Shown: one piece after another, positions 24,497-31,871 of the stretch
Layout of the letters: each line of letters starts with the position of its first letter
Position numbering within the stretch: the stretch's first letter is position 1
Assembly: GCA_019749935.1 (NCBI GenBank)
Contig: JAIEPD010000029.1
Coordinates: 1 to 34,390, forward strand
Direction of reading: 5' to 3'
Length of the DNA stretch: 34,390 nt
From: Alphaproteobacteria bacterium
Lineage (GTDB): Bacteria; Pseudomonadota; Alphaproteobacteria; Paracaedibacterales; CAIULA01
Position numbers and translations under genes: made by a program
Notes under the pieces: model-generated
Told to the model about the DNA's origin: nothing
The model's input: the letters and a program-made list of their open reading frames with translations, nothing else
Database searches by the model: none

Positions 24497-24970
24497 TTAA
24501 AAGGTGACATGTAAACGCGCGACGCGAATATCACTATAAGGGATGTTGAAAATAGGTTCTTCATCTTTTTCTGGATTTTCCACTGTTATTGTTATATCCG
24601 TTTCTGTTGCAGATTCCAACTTTCCTTGAAAAGTTTTCCGATTTCTAATGGCTTGTGTTGTTTTCACAACAACGATATGCCCAACGAATCTTTGGTAATC
24701 TTTTATCTTTACAAGAGGGCGGTCTATTCCAGGCGATGATACTTCTAACACATAGGAACCAGAGATAGCGTTTTCTACATCTAATTGCGCTGAAATTACG
24801 TGACTGGCTTTTGCGCAATCATCAACCGTAATTGTTTCCTCATCGATTCTTTCAATCATAATTTGCAAGGTTCTTCGCGTGTTTCCACTGAGTTGAACGC
24901 GAACAACACTATACCCTTTATCATTGAGGGATTCTGCTATAATATTCTCGATACGCTGAACAATATCCAC
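24497..24970 (-). CDS. rimP: Ribosome maturation factor RimP
   Basis: 30S assembly factor of 157 residues with the RimP signatures LQIMIERIDEETITVDDCAKAS and SYVLEVSSPGIDRPL. The start is GTG with AAGGA 6 bases upstream. It leads the rimP-nusA-infB-rbfA operon and diverges from tsaB across about 130 bp, which must hold the operon promoter. Confidence 0.96.
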   Translation of the reverse strand: MDIVQRIENIIAESLNDKGYSVVRVQLSGNTRRTLQIMIERIDEETITVDDCAKASHVISAQLDVENAISGSYVLEVSSPGIDRPLVKIKDYQRFVGHIVVVKTTQAIRNRKTFQGKLESATETDITITVENPEKDEEPIFNIPYSDIRVARLHVTF

Positions 24971-25103
24971 GAAGGATCCTTTTTTACTTTGCCAAATATG
25001 TCTTTAGTATTGTCTAAAGAGATTACTTAGCTCACATTCTGTACACTGAAAATGTATGGATTTACTTATAGAAATTCAAGCTTTTTATGAAAAAATAAAT
25101 ATT

Positions 25104-25754
25104 ATGACGATTTTATCCTTATGCCTGCAGCAAAATGAATGCTTTGTCGCCATTGAGACAGATGGGAAAATAATAGCTCATTCTATGCAAATTCAACCAG
25201 GTGAAACGCAAGGAATGGTTTTGGTGCCCTTTATTCAAAAAGCATGGCAGGAGGTGGGTTGTCCGCCAATTACAGTATTAATCGCCCCCAAGGGGCCTGG
25301 GTCCTTTACAAGCCTGCGCGTGGTTTTGGCGGCAGCGCAAGGATTATCCTTAGCGTTTCCAAAAGCAAAAGTGTTTGCGCCAACCCATTTTGATGTTTTG
25401 AATTATGTCGCAAAAATCTATGCAGATAACCCTTGTTTGGTGCTAATTGATTCAAAAAAGGGCGATTTCTATGGGCAAGTTTTTTCAAAAGCTGGAACCG
25501 AGACTCCTCTTGAATACACAATAGATGAGGTGAAGGAGCTATTAATCGATAATCCTGATTTAAGAGTTATCTCGGATTTCAATCCGCCTTTAGATGATTT
25601 GTTTGATGACAGATGGATTGCCTTTGATAAAAATCTGGCGGCTTGTCAAATCGAATTTTATAAAACTTCTTCTTTAAAGGAGACTTTAGAATACCAGCAA
25701 TTTCATCCCTATTATCTACATTTGCCACATTATGTTAAAAGAAAACCAATATAA
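25104..25754 (+). CDS. tsaB: tRNA threonylcarbamoyladenosine biosynthesis protein TsaB
   Basis: Partner of TsaD in making t6A37 of ANN-decoding tRNAs. From ATG 25104 the 216-residue protein begins with the ASKHA-type ILSLCLQQNECFVAIE and has the diagnostic KGPGSFTSLRVVLAAAQGL motif. A longer reading from 25056 adds 16 residues that do not fit the family. Its end overlaps rimI by 23 bp, the usual tsaB-rimI pairing. Confidence 0.93.
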   Translation: MTILSLCLQQNECFVAIETDGKIIAHSMQIQPGETQGMVLVPFIQKAWQEVGCPPITVLIAPKGPGSFTSLRVVLAAAQGLSLAFPKAKVFAPTHFDVLNYVAKIYADNPCLVLIDSKKGDFYGQVFSKAGTETPLEYTIDEVKELLIDNPDLRVISDFNPPLDDLFDDRWIAFDKNLAACQIEFYKTSSLKETLEYQQFHPYYLHLPHYVKRKPI

Positions 25755-26211
25755 GCTTCTGCCTATCACGGTAAGGGATGCTGAGGTGTTGGCCTTGATT
25801 CATGCAGAATGTTTCATAGGGCAGCAGATCTGGTCACAGGAAACATTTAAAGATTTTTTTACATCAAACACTAACTGGGGTCGTGTTAGTGGGTGGATGG
25901 CGATTCAAGGTGAACAAGAATGCGGTTTTATTTTGGTCAGAAAGATTGTCCAAGAGTGCGAGATTTTAACTTTTGCTGTAAGACCGGATTTTCAACGAAA
26001 AGGGATCGGCCGTTTGTTATTAAGACACCTTTTAGACGAAATGGACATTCCTATATTTTTAGAGGTTGCGACAGATAACTTTGCGGCCATCAAATTATAT
26101 GAATCCGAAGGTTTTGAAGTCTTGACCATTCGCCGTAGTTATTATGAGTCAGAGCCGGGGCGCCCACGAAAAGATGCTTATTTGATGAGGTATAGGCCGG
26201 CTGTTGGTTGA
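25732..26211 (+). CDS. rimI: Ribosomal-protein-alanine N-acetyltransferase
   Basis: GNAT-family acetyltransferase of 159 residues. The acetyl-CoA pyrophosphate loop is VRPDFQRKGIGRLLLRHLL, followed by LEVATDNFAAIKLYESEGFEVLTIRRSYY, the RimI-typical C-terminal motif. It overlaps tsaB and is presumably co-translated with it. Confidence 0.93.
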   Translation: MLKENQYKLLPITVRDAEVLALIHAECFIGQQIWSQETFKDFFTSNTNWGRVSGWMAIQGEQECGFILVRKIVQECEILTFAVRPDFQRKGIGRLLLRHLLDEMDIPIFLEVATDNFAAIKLYESEGFEVLTIRRSYYESEPGRPRKDAYLMRYRPAVG

Positions 26212-26267
26212 ATTAAAACTTAACAAGCTTTCAATTTTTATTTGCAATATGCGTGTTTAATACCTAT

Positions 26268-26302
26268 CTATTACTGATGATTTAAAAACCTTTGAGTAAT
26301 AG
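26268..26302 (+). promoter_or_regulatory. Inverted repeat in the leader of the small secreted-protein genes
   Basis: CTATTACT (26268-26275) and AGTAATAG (26295-26302) are perfect 8-bp complements with a 19-bp spacer, ending 11 bp before the ATG at 26314. The right arm includes the AG of the only Shine-Dalgarno-like AGG. It could be an operator or an RNA hairpin masking the ribosome site. Confidence 0.5.
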
Positions 26303-26313
26303 GCAAGATTTAC

Positions 26314-26673
26314 ATGATAAAAAGAATCATTGTTTGTATGTGTTTCCCTTTCGTAGCGTTAGGGATGGATGACTTGCCCGAAACGAGTGGAAAAGTAAAA
26401 TTACGCCCTATAGAAGGTAGAGACCTAAAGACAGAGAGGAAAGCTTTCGGGATAAAGTCAATTTCGGATCCATTAACAGGAAAAGAAACAACACTAAAAC
26501 TTTCCACTGTACATCCTCTTGAAAATCCTAAATTACTAGATCGCTTAAGTCGCTCTGATTCTTCGAGTAAAGAAAATAAGTTAGGACATATAAATTCTAA
26601 TTCTCCTACTTGGGGGTCTGAATTGTTGGCTGCACGCAGCCTTCTTAAAATGAATTCTTTGCCAAATATATAA
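26314..26673 (+). CDS. Small secreted hypothetical protein
   Basis: Unrecognised, 119 residues. Signal peptide MIKRIIVCMCFPFVALG, then a mature protein opening M-D-D-L-P-E-T. The rest is polar, low in aromatic residues and probably disordered. It is followed 11 bp later by another small secreted protein whose mature part starts M-E-D-D, so the two look like an operon of related exported proteins. The inverted repeat at 26268-26302 lies just upstream. Confidence 0.7.
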   Translation: MIKRIIVCMCFPFVALGMDDLPETSGKVKLRPIEGRDLKTERKAFGIKSISDPLTGKETTLKLSTVHPLENPKLLDRLSRSDSSSKENKLGHINSNSPTWGSELLAARSLLKMNSLPNI

Positions 26674-26684
26674 GGAATAATGAA

Positions 26685-27161
26685 ATGACAAAGGCGATAC
26701 TGTTCTTTTTTCTTTTCTGTGGAATTATCGTGGCTATGGAGGATGATGGATCTAAAGAGACGCCTTCTCTGCGTCAGTCAAGGCGAGTAACATTTGCTGC
26801 AGGCGTTGAATCACCAAAGGGGAATGAAGAATTGAGAGCGCAGCAGAAAATGGCTCTTAAAGCACACAGAGAGCAAGTGGCGGCTGCATTTAAACAGAAA
26901 CTCGAAGATGCAATTCCGAAAGATGTTAAATTAGATTCGAGAAAAAGTAAAAAAGCGACTTCTAAGCTTCGAAATATACAAGATCAAACCTTTGCTAAAG
27001 GTCTTAGTTATAGAGAAGAAGAGGGCTCAAGAGGCTTAGGTTTTTCTAATTTAAAAATTGCTGCCGTACAGGAAGCTACTTCTAAAGATCATGATGAGTC
27101 TTCCCAGATGGCCTCTTCAAAAGTTGAGATTCCTACGGAGAAGAGCGATTGGTCTGATTAA
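26685..27161 (+). CDS. Small secreted hypothetical protein, charged
   Basis: Unrecognised, 158 residues. Signal peptide MTKAILFFFLFCGIIVA, then M-E-D-D-G-S-K-E-T. The mature chain is highly charged, with a probable helix or coiled coil around residues 48-85, and ends D-W-S-D. AAGGA lies 8 bases before the ATG. A two-codon frame ATG-AAA-TGA (26680-26688) overlaps the start codon. Forms a pair with the preceding gene. Confidence 0.7.
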   Translation: MTKAILFFFLFCGIIVAMEDDGSKETPSLRQSRRVTFAAGVESPKGNEELRAQQKMALKAHREQVAAAFKQKLEDAIPKDVKLDSRKSKKATSKLRNIQDQTFAKGLSYREEEGSRGLGFSNLKIAAVQEATSKDHDESSQMASSKVEIPTEKSDWSD

Positions 27162-27270
27162 GTCGGTTTTAGGGCAGGTAAATAAATATAATTTTGTTTT
27201 TCGATCTTTAAAGCGAATCATTTTGTTGCCTATAATATAGAAAACCGACTATTAAAGGACAGTTTTTGAG

Positions 27271-27459
27271 TGCTTAAAAGAGTAGCGATTTGTTTAGTTT
27301 TATCAACAGTCCGACTTATTGCCGGTGATCTTGAAGAGATGCCACCACCTGCAGAGGAAGGAGCCGCCTGGTTTTTGTAATGTTGTTAAGGTGCGTCGTG
27401 GCGATGTTGTTCCTCCATCAGCTCCTGCGGGTGAATCTAAGGATGAAGTGCTGCAGTAG
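27271..27459 (+). pseudogene. Remnant of a third small secreted-protein gene
   Basis: A GTG-initiated frame of 62 codons with AAAGGA 10 bases upstream. As read it starts MLKRVAICLV and then becomes unconvincing. Shifting frame at base 27300 gives a signal-peptide continuation, L-S-T-V-R-L-I-A-G, then D-L-E-E-M-P-P-P-A-E-E-G-A-A-W-F. This matches the signal-plus-acidic pattern of the two upstream genes. Returning to the first frame near 27377 gives a polar tail to the TAG at 27457-27459. Two frameshifts in a decayed paralogue is the simplest reading; a real 62-residue protein is the alternative. Confidence 0.45.
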
Positions 27460-27500
27460 ATCAAAATGAATGCTTAGGTCCGTCTAAATAACCCTTTTCC

Positions 27501-27540
27501 TTGACAAGGTCCGCTATTTATTGTACAATCTTCTTGTACA
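27501..27540 (+). promoter_or_regulatory. Promoter and YefM-type operator of the toxin-antitoxin module
   Basis: TTGACA (27501-27506), a 17-bp spacer and TACAAT (27524-27529) form a near-consensus sigma-70 promoter. Two TGTACA cores (27522-27527 and 27535-27540), 13 bp apart centre to centre, overlap the -10 and the start region. TGTACA pairs about one helical turn apart are the known operator of E. coli yefM-yoeB, so autorepression is expected. Confidence 0.85.
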
Positions 27541-27557
27541 TATGAGGAGAGTCATCA

Positions 27558-27818
27558 ATGAATCTAGCCGTTTCCTACAGTGAAATAAGAAAGCATCTGA
27601 AAGAGAGTTTTGATCGTGTTTGCGCGGATCATACCCCCCTTCTTGTGACAAGAAAAAATGGTGAGAATGTTGTTGTCATTTCTGAAGATGATTTTCGATC
27701 TCTTCAGGAAACAGCTTACCTGTGCCAATCTCCTAAAAATCTTTCAAGACTTCTTGAGGCACTGAACCGTAAAGAAGGGCGTAGCCTAGAAAAAGTCAAA
27801 GATGAACTTGGAATTTGA
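27558..27818 (+). CDS. yefM: Antitoxin of the YefM/Phd family
   Basis: 86-residue antitoxin. The N-terminal DNA-binding part has the family pattern SYSEIRKHLKESFDRVCADH, PLLVTRKNGENVVVISEDDF and a LQETAYL helix. The C-terminal toxin-neutralising tail follows. GAGGAG lies upstream of the ATG. The toxin gene overlaps its 3' end by 17 bp. It binds and inhibits YoeB and is expected to repress the promoter at 27501-27540. Confidence 0.93.
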   Translation: MNLAVSYSEIRKHLKESFDRVCADHTPLLVTRKNGENVVVISEDDFRSLQETAYLCQSPKNLSRLLEALNRKEGRSLEKVKDELGI

Positions 27819-28056
27819 CGATAATGCTTTTGAGGATTTGCGTTATTGGATAGAAATAGATCTGAAAAAAGCTAAAAAGATTATGGCTCTGATAGAAGAA
27901 GTCAAGAGATCCCCTTTTAAAGGAACCGGGAAACCAGAGCCTCTTAAACACAAGCTGGAGAGATCTTGGTCAAGAAGAATCGATCAAGAACACCGTTTGG
28001 TTTATACAGTTGAAGATAAAAAAATCAGAATTCTTTCTTGCCGGTATCATTATTAA
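27802..28056 (+). CDS. yoeB: Toxin of the YoeB family (RelE superfamily mRNA interferase)
   Basis: 84-residue ribosome-dependent endoribonuclease, same length as E. coli YoeB. Conserved features: F-x-D-x-A-x-E-D near the N-terminus, YW in the first helix, the PFKGTGKPEPLKHKLERSWSRRI segment with catalytic-region Glu and Arg, EHRLVYTV and the C-terminal CRYHY with the terminal His-Tyr characteristic of YoeB. The module looks intact. Confidence 0.94.
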   Translation: MNLEFDDNAFEDLRYWIEIDLKKAKKIMALIEEVKRSPFKGTGKPEPLKHKLERSWSRRIDQEHRLVYTVEDKKIRILSCRYHY

Positions 28057-28153
28057 AATACTTGACCTTGCTACCCGACAGGATTTTTTAAATAAGTTTT
28101 GGTTGGTAGTGAAGAGGACGCAAATGTTAGCTTTAACGAATAGTAGTAAATAC

Positions 28154-28456
28154 AGTTTTAGCCTTTGCGGGGCCCACCTCCAAACCCCAAAACGGCCACC
28201 ACCCCAGCCTCCACAACAAAACTATATCTCTTCCCTTCTTATCGCTCTTAAAAGCTTACAAAGTTCCAATCTTAGATATGGGTTCCATCCCACAAAAAAG
28301 TAGTCTATGCTCTAGATACGCGCGTATCTAAAGTTAAACACGATAAACCTTTGTCAATATGTGGACAAAGGTGGCTTTAACAGCCAGTTTCGGACCCGGC
28401 ATAATTCGGGTCTAAGTCACCTCCATATTTAAATATAGATATACAATATTAATATA
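28154..28456. repeat. Dispersed ~300-bp repeat, copy B (no insertion)
   Basis: Same landmarks and order as copy A at 12871-13292, including AGATACGCGCGTATCT (28316 region) and the CTTTGTC/GACAAAG hairpin, but without the 121-bp nested element. On the minus strand GACCCG and CGGGTC pair where copy A has GGCTCGG and CCGGGTC, so pairing is kept despite changed bases. It lies between the toxin gene and rph. No open frame is shared by the two copies. Confidence 0.85.
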
Positions 28457-28464
28457 TTATTAAA

Positions 28465-28577
28465 GGTGGTATATTTTTTTAAGCCATCTTGCAGAGTGGC
28501 AACGATTCTGACAGATAAGTATTGCCGCTCTCTTTAAAACACTCTACCATCAATCCACAAAATAAATGGTAAAGAGT
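28465..28577 (+). promoter_or_regulatory. Three consecutive hairpins in the rph leader
   Basis: AAGGTGG/CCATCTT (28464-28490), AGAGTGGCAA/TTGCCGCTCT (28493-28531, 10 bp with one G-U pair) and ACTCT-ACCAT/ATGGT-aa-AGAGT (28541-28577), the last followed by TTTTATAT. The last two have terminator-like features and end 15 bp before the rph ATG. They may end transcription from the left or attenuate rph. Confidence 0.5.
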
Positions 28578-28591
28578 TTTATATAAAGATT

Positions 28592-29314
28592 ATGTCGCGT
28601 TTTCAAAACCGCAAACTAAGTGAACTAAGATCTGTCTTTTTGGGCCCTAGCTTTGTCAAATATGCCGAAGGGTCCTGTTTCGTTAAATTTGGTGATACGC
28701 ATGTTATTTGTGCTGCAACAATCGAAGAAAAAGTCCCGCCTTTTTTAAGAAATACAGGATCTGGTTGGGTAACTGCTGAATACGGTATGTTACCTCGTTC
28801 CTCTCATGAGCGCATTGAACGAGAGGCGGCCAAAGGCAAACAGTCTGGGCGTACCCAGGAAATTCAACGTTTAATCGGCAGAGCCCTAAGGTCTGTTGTT
28901 GATCTAAAAGCCCTTGGCGAACGTCAAATCAAAATTGACTGCGATGTTTTGCAAGCCGATGGCGGCACCCGAACTGCAAGTATTACTGGCGCGTATGTTG
29001 CTTTGCATCAAGCGTTAAATAAACTTATGGATCAAAAAAAGATTAAAACTTTTCCGCTTATAGATCAAATTGCGGCAGTTTCATGCGGCATTGTCGATGG
29101 TGAGCCCATGCTGGATTTAAACTATCTTGAAGATTCAAACGCACAAGTGGATGCCAATTTTGTCATTACGGGTCAAGGTAAGTTGGTTGAGGTTCAAGCA
29201 GCGGCGGAAAAGGATCCTTTTTCTGAAAAGGAATTTACGGAATTATTAAAACTGGCAAAGCACGGAACTGAAGAGTTAAATAAATTGCAGCGCCAAGCTT
29301 TGAAGTTGGATTAA
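28592..29314 (+). CDS. rph: Ribonuclease PH
   Basis: Phosphorolytic 3'-5' exoribonuclease that trims tRNA 3' ends. Full length at 240 residues, with the [17 protein letters not shown]-terminus, the [15 protein letters not shown] motif and the phosphate-site [16 protein letters not shown]. Intact rph is complete here, unlike the truncated E. coli K-12 allele. hemE starts 8 bp downstream. Confidence 0.97.
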   Translation: MSRFQNRKLSELRSVFLGPSFVKYAEGSCFVKFGDTHVICAATIEEKVPPFLRNTGSGWVTAEYGMLPRSSHERIEREAAKGKQSGRTQEIQRLIGRALRSVVDLKALGERQIKIDCDVLQADGGTRTASITGAYVALHQALNKLMDQKKIKTFPLIDQIAAVSCGIVDGEPMLDLNYLEDSNAQVDANFVITGQGKLVEVQAAAEKDPFSEKEFTELLKLAKHGTEELNKLQRQALKLD

Positions 29315-29322
29315 TCCGTTTT

Positions 29323-30354
29323 ATGAATAATCAGTCCACCCTCGTCCAAGCGTTAAAAGGAATCACAAAAACCCCTCCGCCAATTTGGTTGATGAGGCAA
29401 GCAGGGCGGTATTTGCCTGAATATATGGCTGAACGGCAGAAATTTCCTGACTTTATGGAATTTTGTTTTAACAGCGACGTTGTCACCAAAGTCACGCTTC
29501 AACCCATCGAACGTTTCGATTTTGATGCTGCTATTATCTTTAGCGATATTTTAACAATCCCCCATTTTTTAGGACAAACGGTAAGGTTTGAAAAAGGGCA
29601 TGGCCCCATCCTTGCTAAGGTTGAATGGGATCATTTTTTGAAAAATGGCAAAGACAGGGATTTGTCTTTTGAATATCAGCCGCTATTCAAAGCAATCCAA
29701 GATGTGAAAAAAGCCCTACCCTTGGATAAAGCCTTAATTGGTTTTGCAGGATCACCCTGGACGATTGCCACGTATATGATTGGCGGCGGCAAATCCAAAG
29801 GCTTTTCCGAGATTGTCAGATTTGCCGAAACAGAAGCCTCTATATTTGATAGAATTTTGGATATTTTGACCGATCAAGTGATTAAGTTGCTTTTAGGGCA
29901 AATTAAGGCAGGGTGCGATGTTGTCCAAATCTTTGATTCATGGGCAGCAGCTGTGCCCAATCAATATCGAGAAGCATGGTTATGGAACCCCCTTCAAAAA
30001 ATTTACAAAGCAATAAGGACTGTTTATCCAGAAACGCCAATTATTTATTACGGTAAAGGTGTGGCTTTGAATTATCCGGCATTGATTCCGGGCCTTCCTG
30101 GTTTATGCTTTGGCTTGGACCAATTCGTGGATGTAAAATGGGCCCACAGCGCCATACAGAAATTTTCTCCTGTTCAGGGTAACCTCGATCCTGAAAAACT
30201 TGTAACAGGTGATTTTCAAAATGATGTTCAAAATATTTTAGAAAATCTAAATTCGGGCCCCTTCGTTTTTAACCTTGGCCATGGTATTTTGCCTGAAACC
30301 CCTATACAGCATGTTCATCAGTTGGTTGATCTGATCCGAAGCCAGAAAAAATAA
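29323..30354 (+). CDS. hemE: Uroporphyrinogen decarboxylase
   Basis: Decarboxylates uroporphyrinogen III to coproporphyrinogen III in haem synthesis. The 343-residue protein has both family signatures: PPIWLMRQAGRYLPEY near the N-terminus (with the catalytic-pocket Arg residues) and GFAGSPWTIATYMIGGG. The catalytic Asp region IIFSDILTIP is present, as is the C-terminal FNLGHGILPETP. Probably co-transcribed with rph. Confidence 0.97.
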   Translation: MNNQSTLVQALKGITKTPPPIWLMRQAGRYLPEYMAERQKFPDFMEFCFNSDVVTKVTLQPIERFDFDAAIIFSDILTIPHFLGQTVRFEKGHGPILAKVEWDHFLKNGKDRDLSFEYQPLFKAIQDVKKALPLDKALIGFAGSPWTIATYMIGGGKSKGFSEIVRFAETEASIFDRILDILTDQVIKLLLGQIKAGCDVVQIFDSWAAAVPNQYREAWLWNPLQKIYKAIRTVYPETPIIYYGKGVALNYPALIPGLPGLCFGLDQFVDVKWAHSAIQKFSPVQGNLDPEKLVTGDFQNDVQNILENLNSGPFVFNLGHGILPETPIQHVHQLVDLIRSQKK

Positions 30355-30443
30355 AATTTCTTCTGTATATTTTACCGAGTTGTGCTTATTTTGATTAACC
30401 CTTACTAATTAAAGTCCTTATTAATCAGTTATAACTGTCATTT

Positions 30444-30467
30444 ATGGATAAAATTAGTTACGCTTAA
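30444..30467 (+). other. Seven-codon leader ORF before mgtE
   Basis: ATG GAT AAA ATT AGT TAC GCT TAA encodes MDKISYA and ends 3 bp before the mgtE ATG. There is no convincing Shine-Dalgarno for either, so it may be chance. The close spacing would allow translational coupling. Confidence 0.2.
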
Positions 30468-30470
30468 AAT

Positions 30471-31871
30471 ATGGAAGAAGAATATCAAAATCTTGAGCAG
30501 TATGTAGACCACCCCAAGTGGTATGGGCCATCCGAAGAAATGATGGCACAGATTCGTCATGCCTTGCACATGGATGATGCTGATGACATTACAAAAGCCA
30601 TTGAATCACTTCACCCTGCGGATGTGGCGGTTATTATTGAAAGCCTGTCCATCGATGATCGAAGCCGATTTATAGAGCTGGTTCATGATAAGCTAGACCC
30701 TGAAATTCTCCCTGAAATGTATGCAGATATTCGAGCTGAAATTTTAAGGCATCTTTCTGATGAAGAGATTATTCAAGCTCTTATCCAATTAGACAGTGAC
30801 GATGCTTTCTCAGTTATTAATGAACTAGAAGAAGATCATCAAAAGATCGTCTTGCAAAATATCCCAGAAGAGAAACGCTTAAGGCTTGAGCAAAGCTTAA
30901 CGTATCCAGAATATTCTGCGGGTCGTTTGATGCAGCGCGAAATGGTTGTCATGCGATCGAACTGGACCATTAAAAAAACAATCGACATGTTAAGGGCACC
31001 TAAAAAAAGCCGCTTCTCATTGCCTGAAACTTTTTATGAGATTTTTATCGTTAATAAAGATTACGAACCCGTTGGAAAAATCCCTTTAAATAGCTTATTT
31101 AAATACCCCGAGGACACAACGCTTCATGAAATTATGGATAAAGATGTCAAATCCATTCCCTTGACGATGGCTCAAGAGGACGTCGGTTTTATTTTCCGCC
31201 AATATAGTTTTGTCACGGCGCCTGTTGTCGATCATAAGGGACGTTTGGCTGGAATGATTACAATCGATGACGTTTTAACGGTTATGGAAGAAGAGGTGAC
31301 GGAAGACATTATGAGACTGGGAGGTGTGGGCGAGTCAGACTTTCACGCCAGCACGATGGATACAACGATTTCAAGGCTTAGGTGGCTGCTTGTTACATTC
31401 ATTGATACGCTTTTAGCCTCTGCAGTTATTTATCAGTTTCAAGGGATCTTAGAAAAAAAAGTAGCCTTAGCCATTTTGATGCCAATTGTGGCGGCTATGG
31501 GCGGGAATGCAGGTATGCAGGGCGTAACAGTTATGGTGCGTGCCCTTGCAACGCATGAGCTTAGGGCGACACGTATTTGGGCGATTATTGGAAAAGAATT
31601 AAAGGTGGGGCTGATTAATGGCCTAGTCTTTGCCAGTCTTTTGGCAAGCATTACCAGCTTTTGGTTTCAAGATATCACCCTTGGGCTTATTTTAGCGGCA
31701 GCTATGGTTTTCAATATCGTTTGGGCGGCCTTGGCAGGGACAGGTTTGCCTATTCTTCTGCATCGATTTGGCTTTGACCCTGCGATTAGTTCAGGGCCGC
31801 TTTTAACTACGACAACTGACGTGTTAGGATTTGCTGTTTTCTTAGGCCTGGCAACCTTTATTTTGGGTTAA
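30471..31871 (+). CDS. mgtE: Magnesium transporter MgtE
   Basis: Mg2+ channel/transporter of 466 residues. Domain order: MgtE N domain (LHPADVAVIIESL, then LPEMYADIRAEILRHLSDEEIIQALIQLDSDDA), two CBS domains (about residues 150-270, including FIFRQYSFVTAPVVDHKGRL), then five hydrophobic segments. The pore region includes AAMGGNAGMQG and the C-terminal PLLTTTTDVLGF. Its 3' end overlaps the convergent protease gene by 14 bp. Confidence 0.96.
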   Translation: MEEEYQNLEQYVDHPKWYGPSEEMMAQIRHALHMDDADDITKAIESLHPADVAVIIESLSIDDRSRFIELVHDKLDPEILPEMYADIRAEILRHLSDEEIIQALIQLDSDDAFSVINELEEDHQKIVLQNIPEEKRLRLEQSLTYPEYSAGRLMQREMVVMRSNWTIKKTIDMLRAPKKSRFSLPETFYEIFIVNKDYEPVGKIPLNSLFKYPEDTTLHEIMDKDVKSIPLTMAQEDVGFIFRQYSFVTAPVVDHKGRLAGMITIDDVLTVMEEEVTEDIMRLGGVGESDFHASTMDTTISRLRWLLVTFIDTLLASAVIYQFQGILEKKVALAILMPIVAAMGGNAGMQGVTVMVRALATHELRATRIWAIIGKELKVGLINGLVFASLLASITSFWFQDITLGLILAAAMVFNIVWAALAGTGLPILLHRFGFDPAISSGPLLTTTTDVLGFAVFLGLATFILG

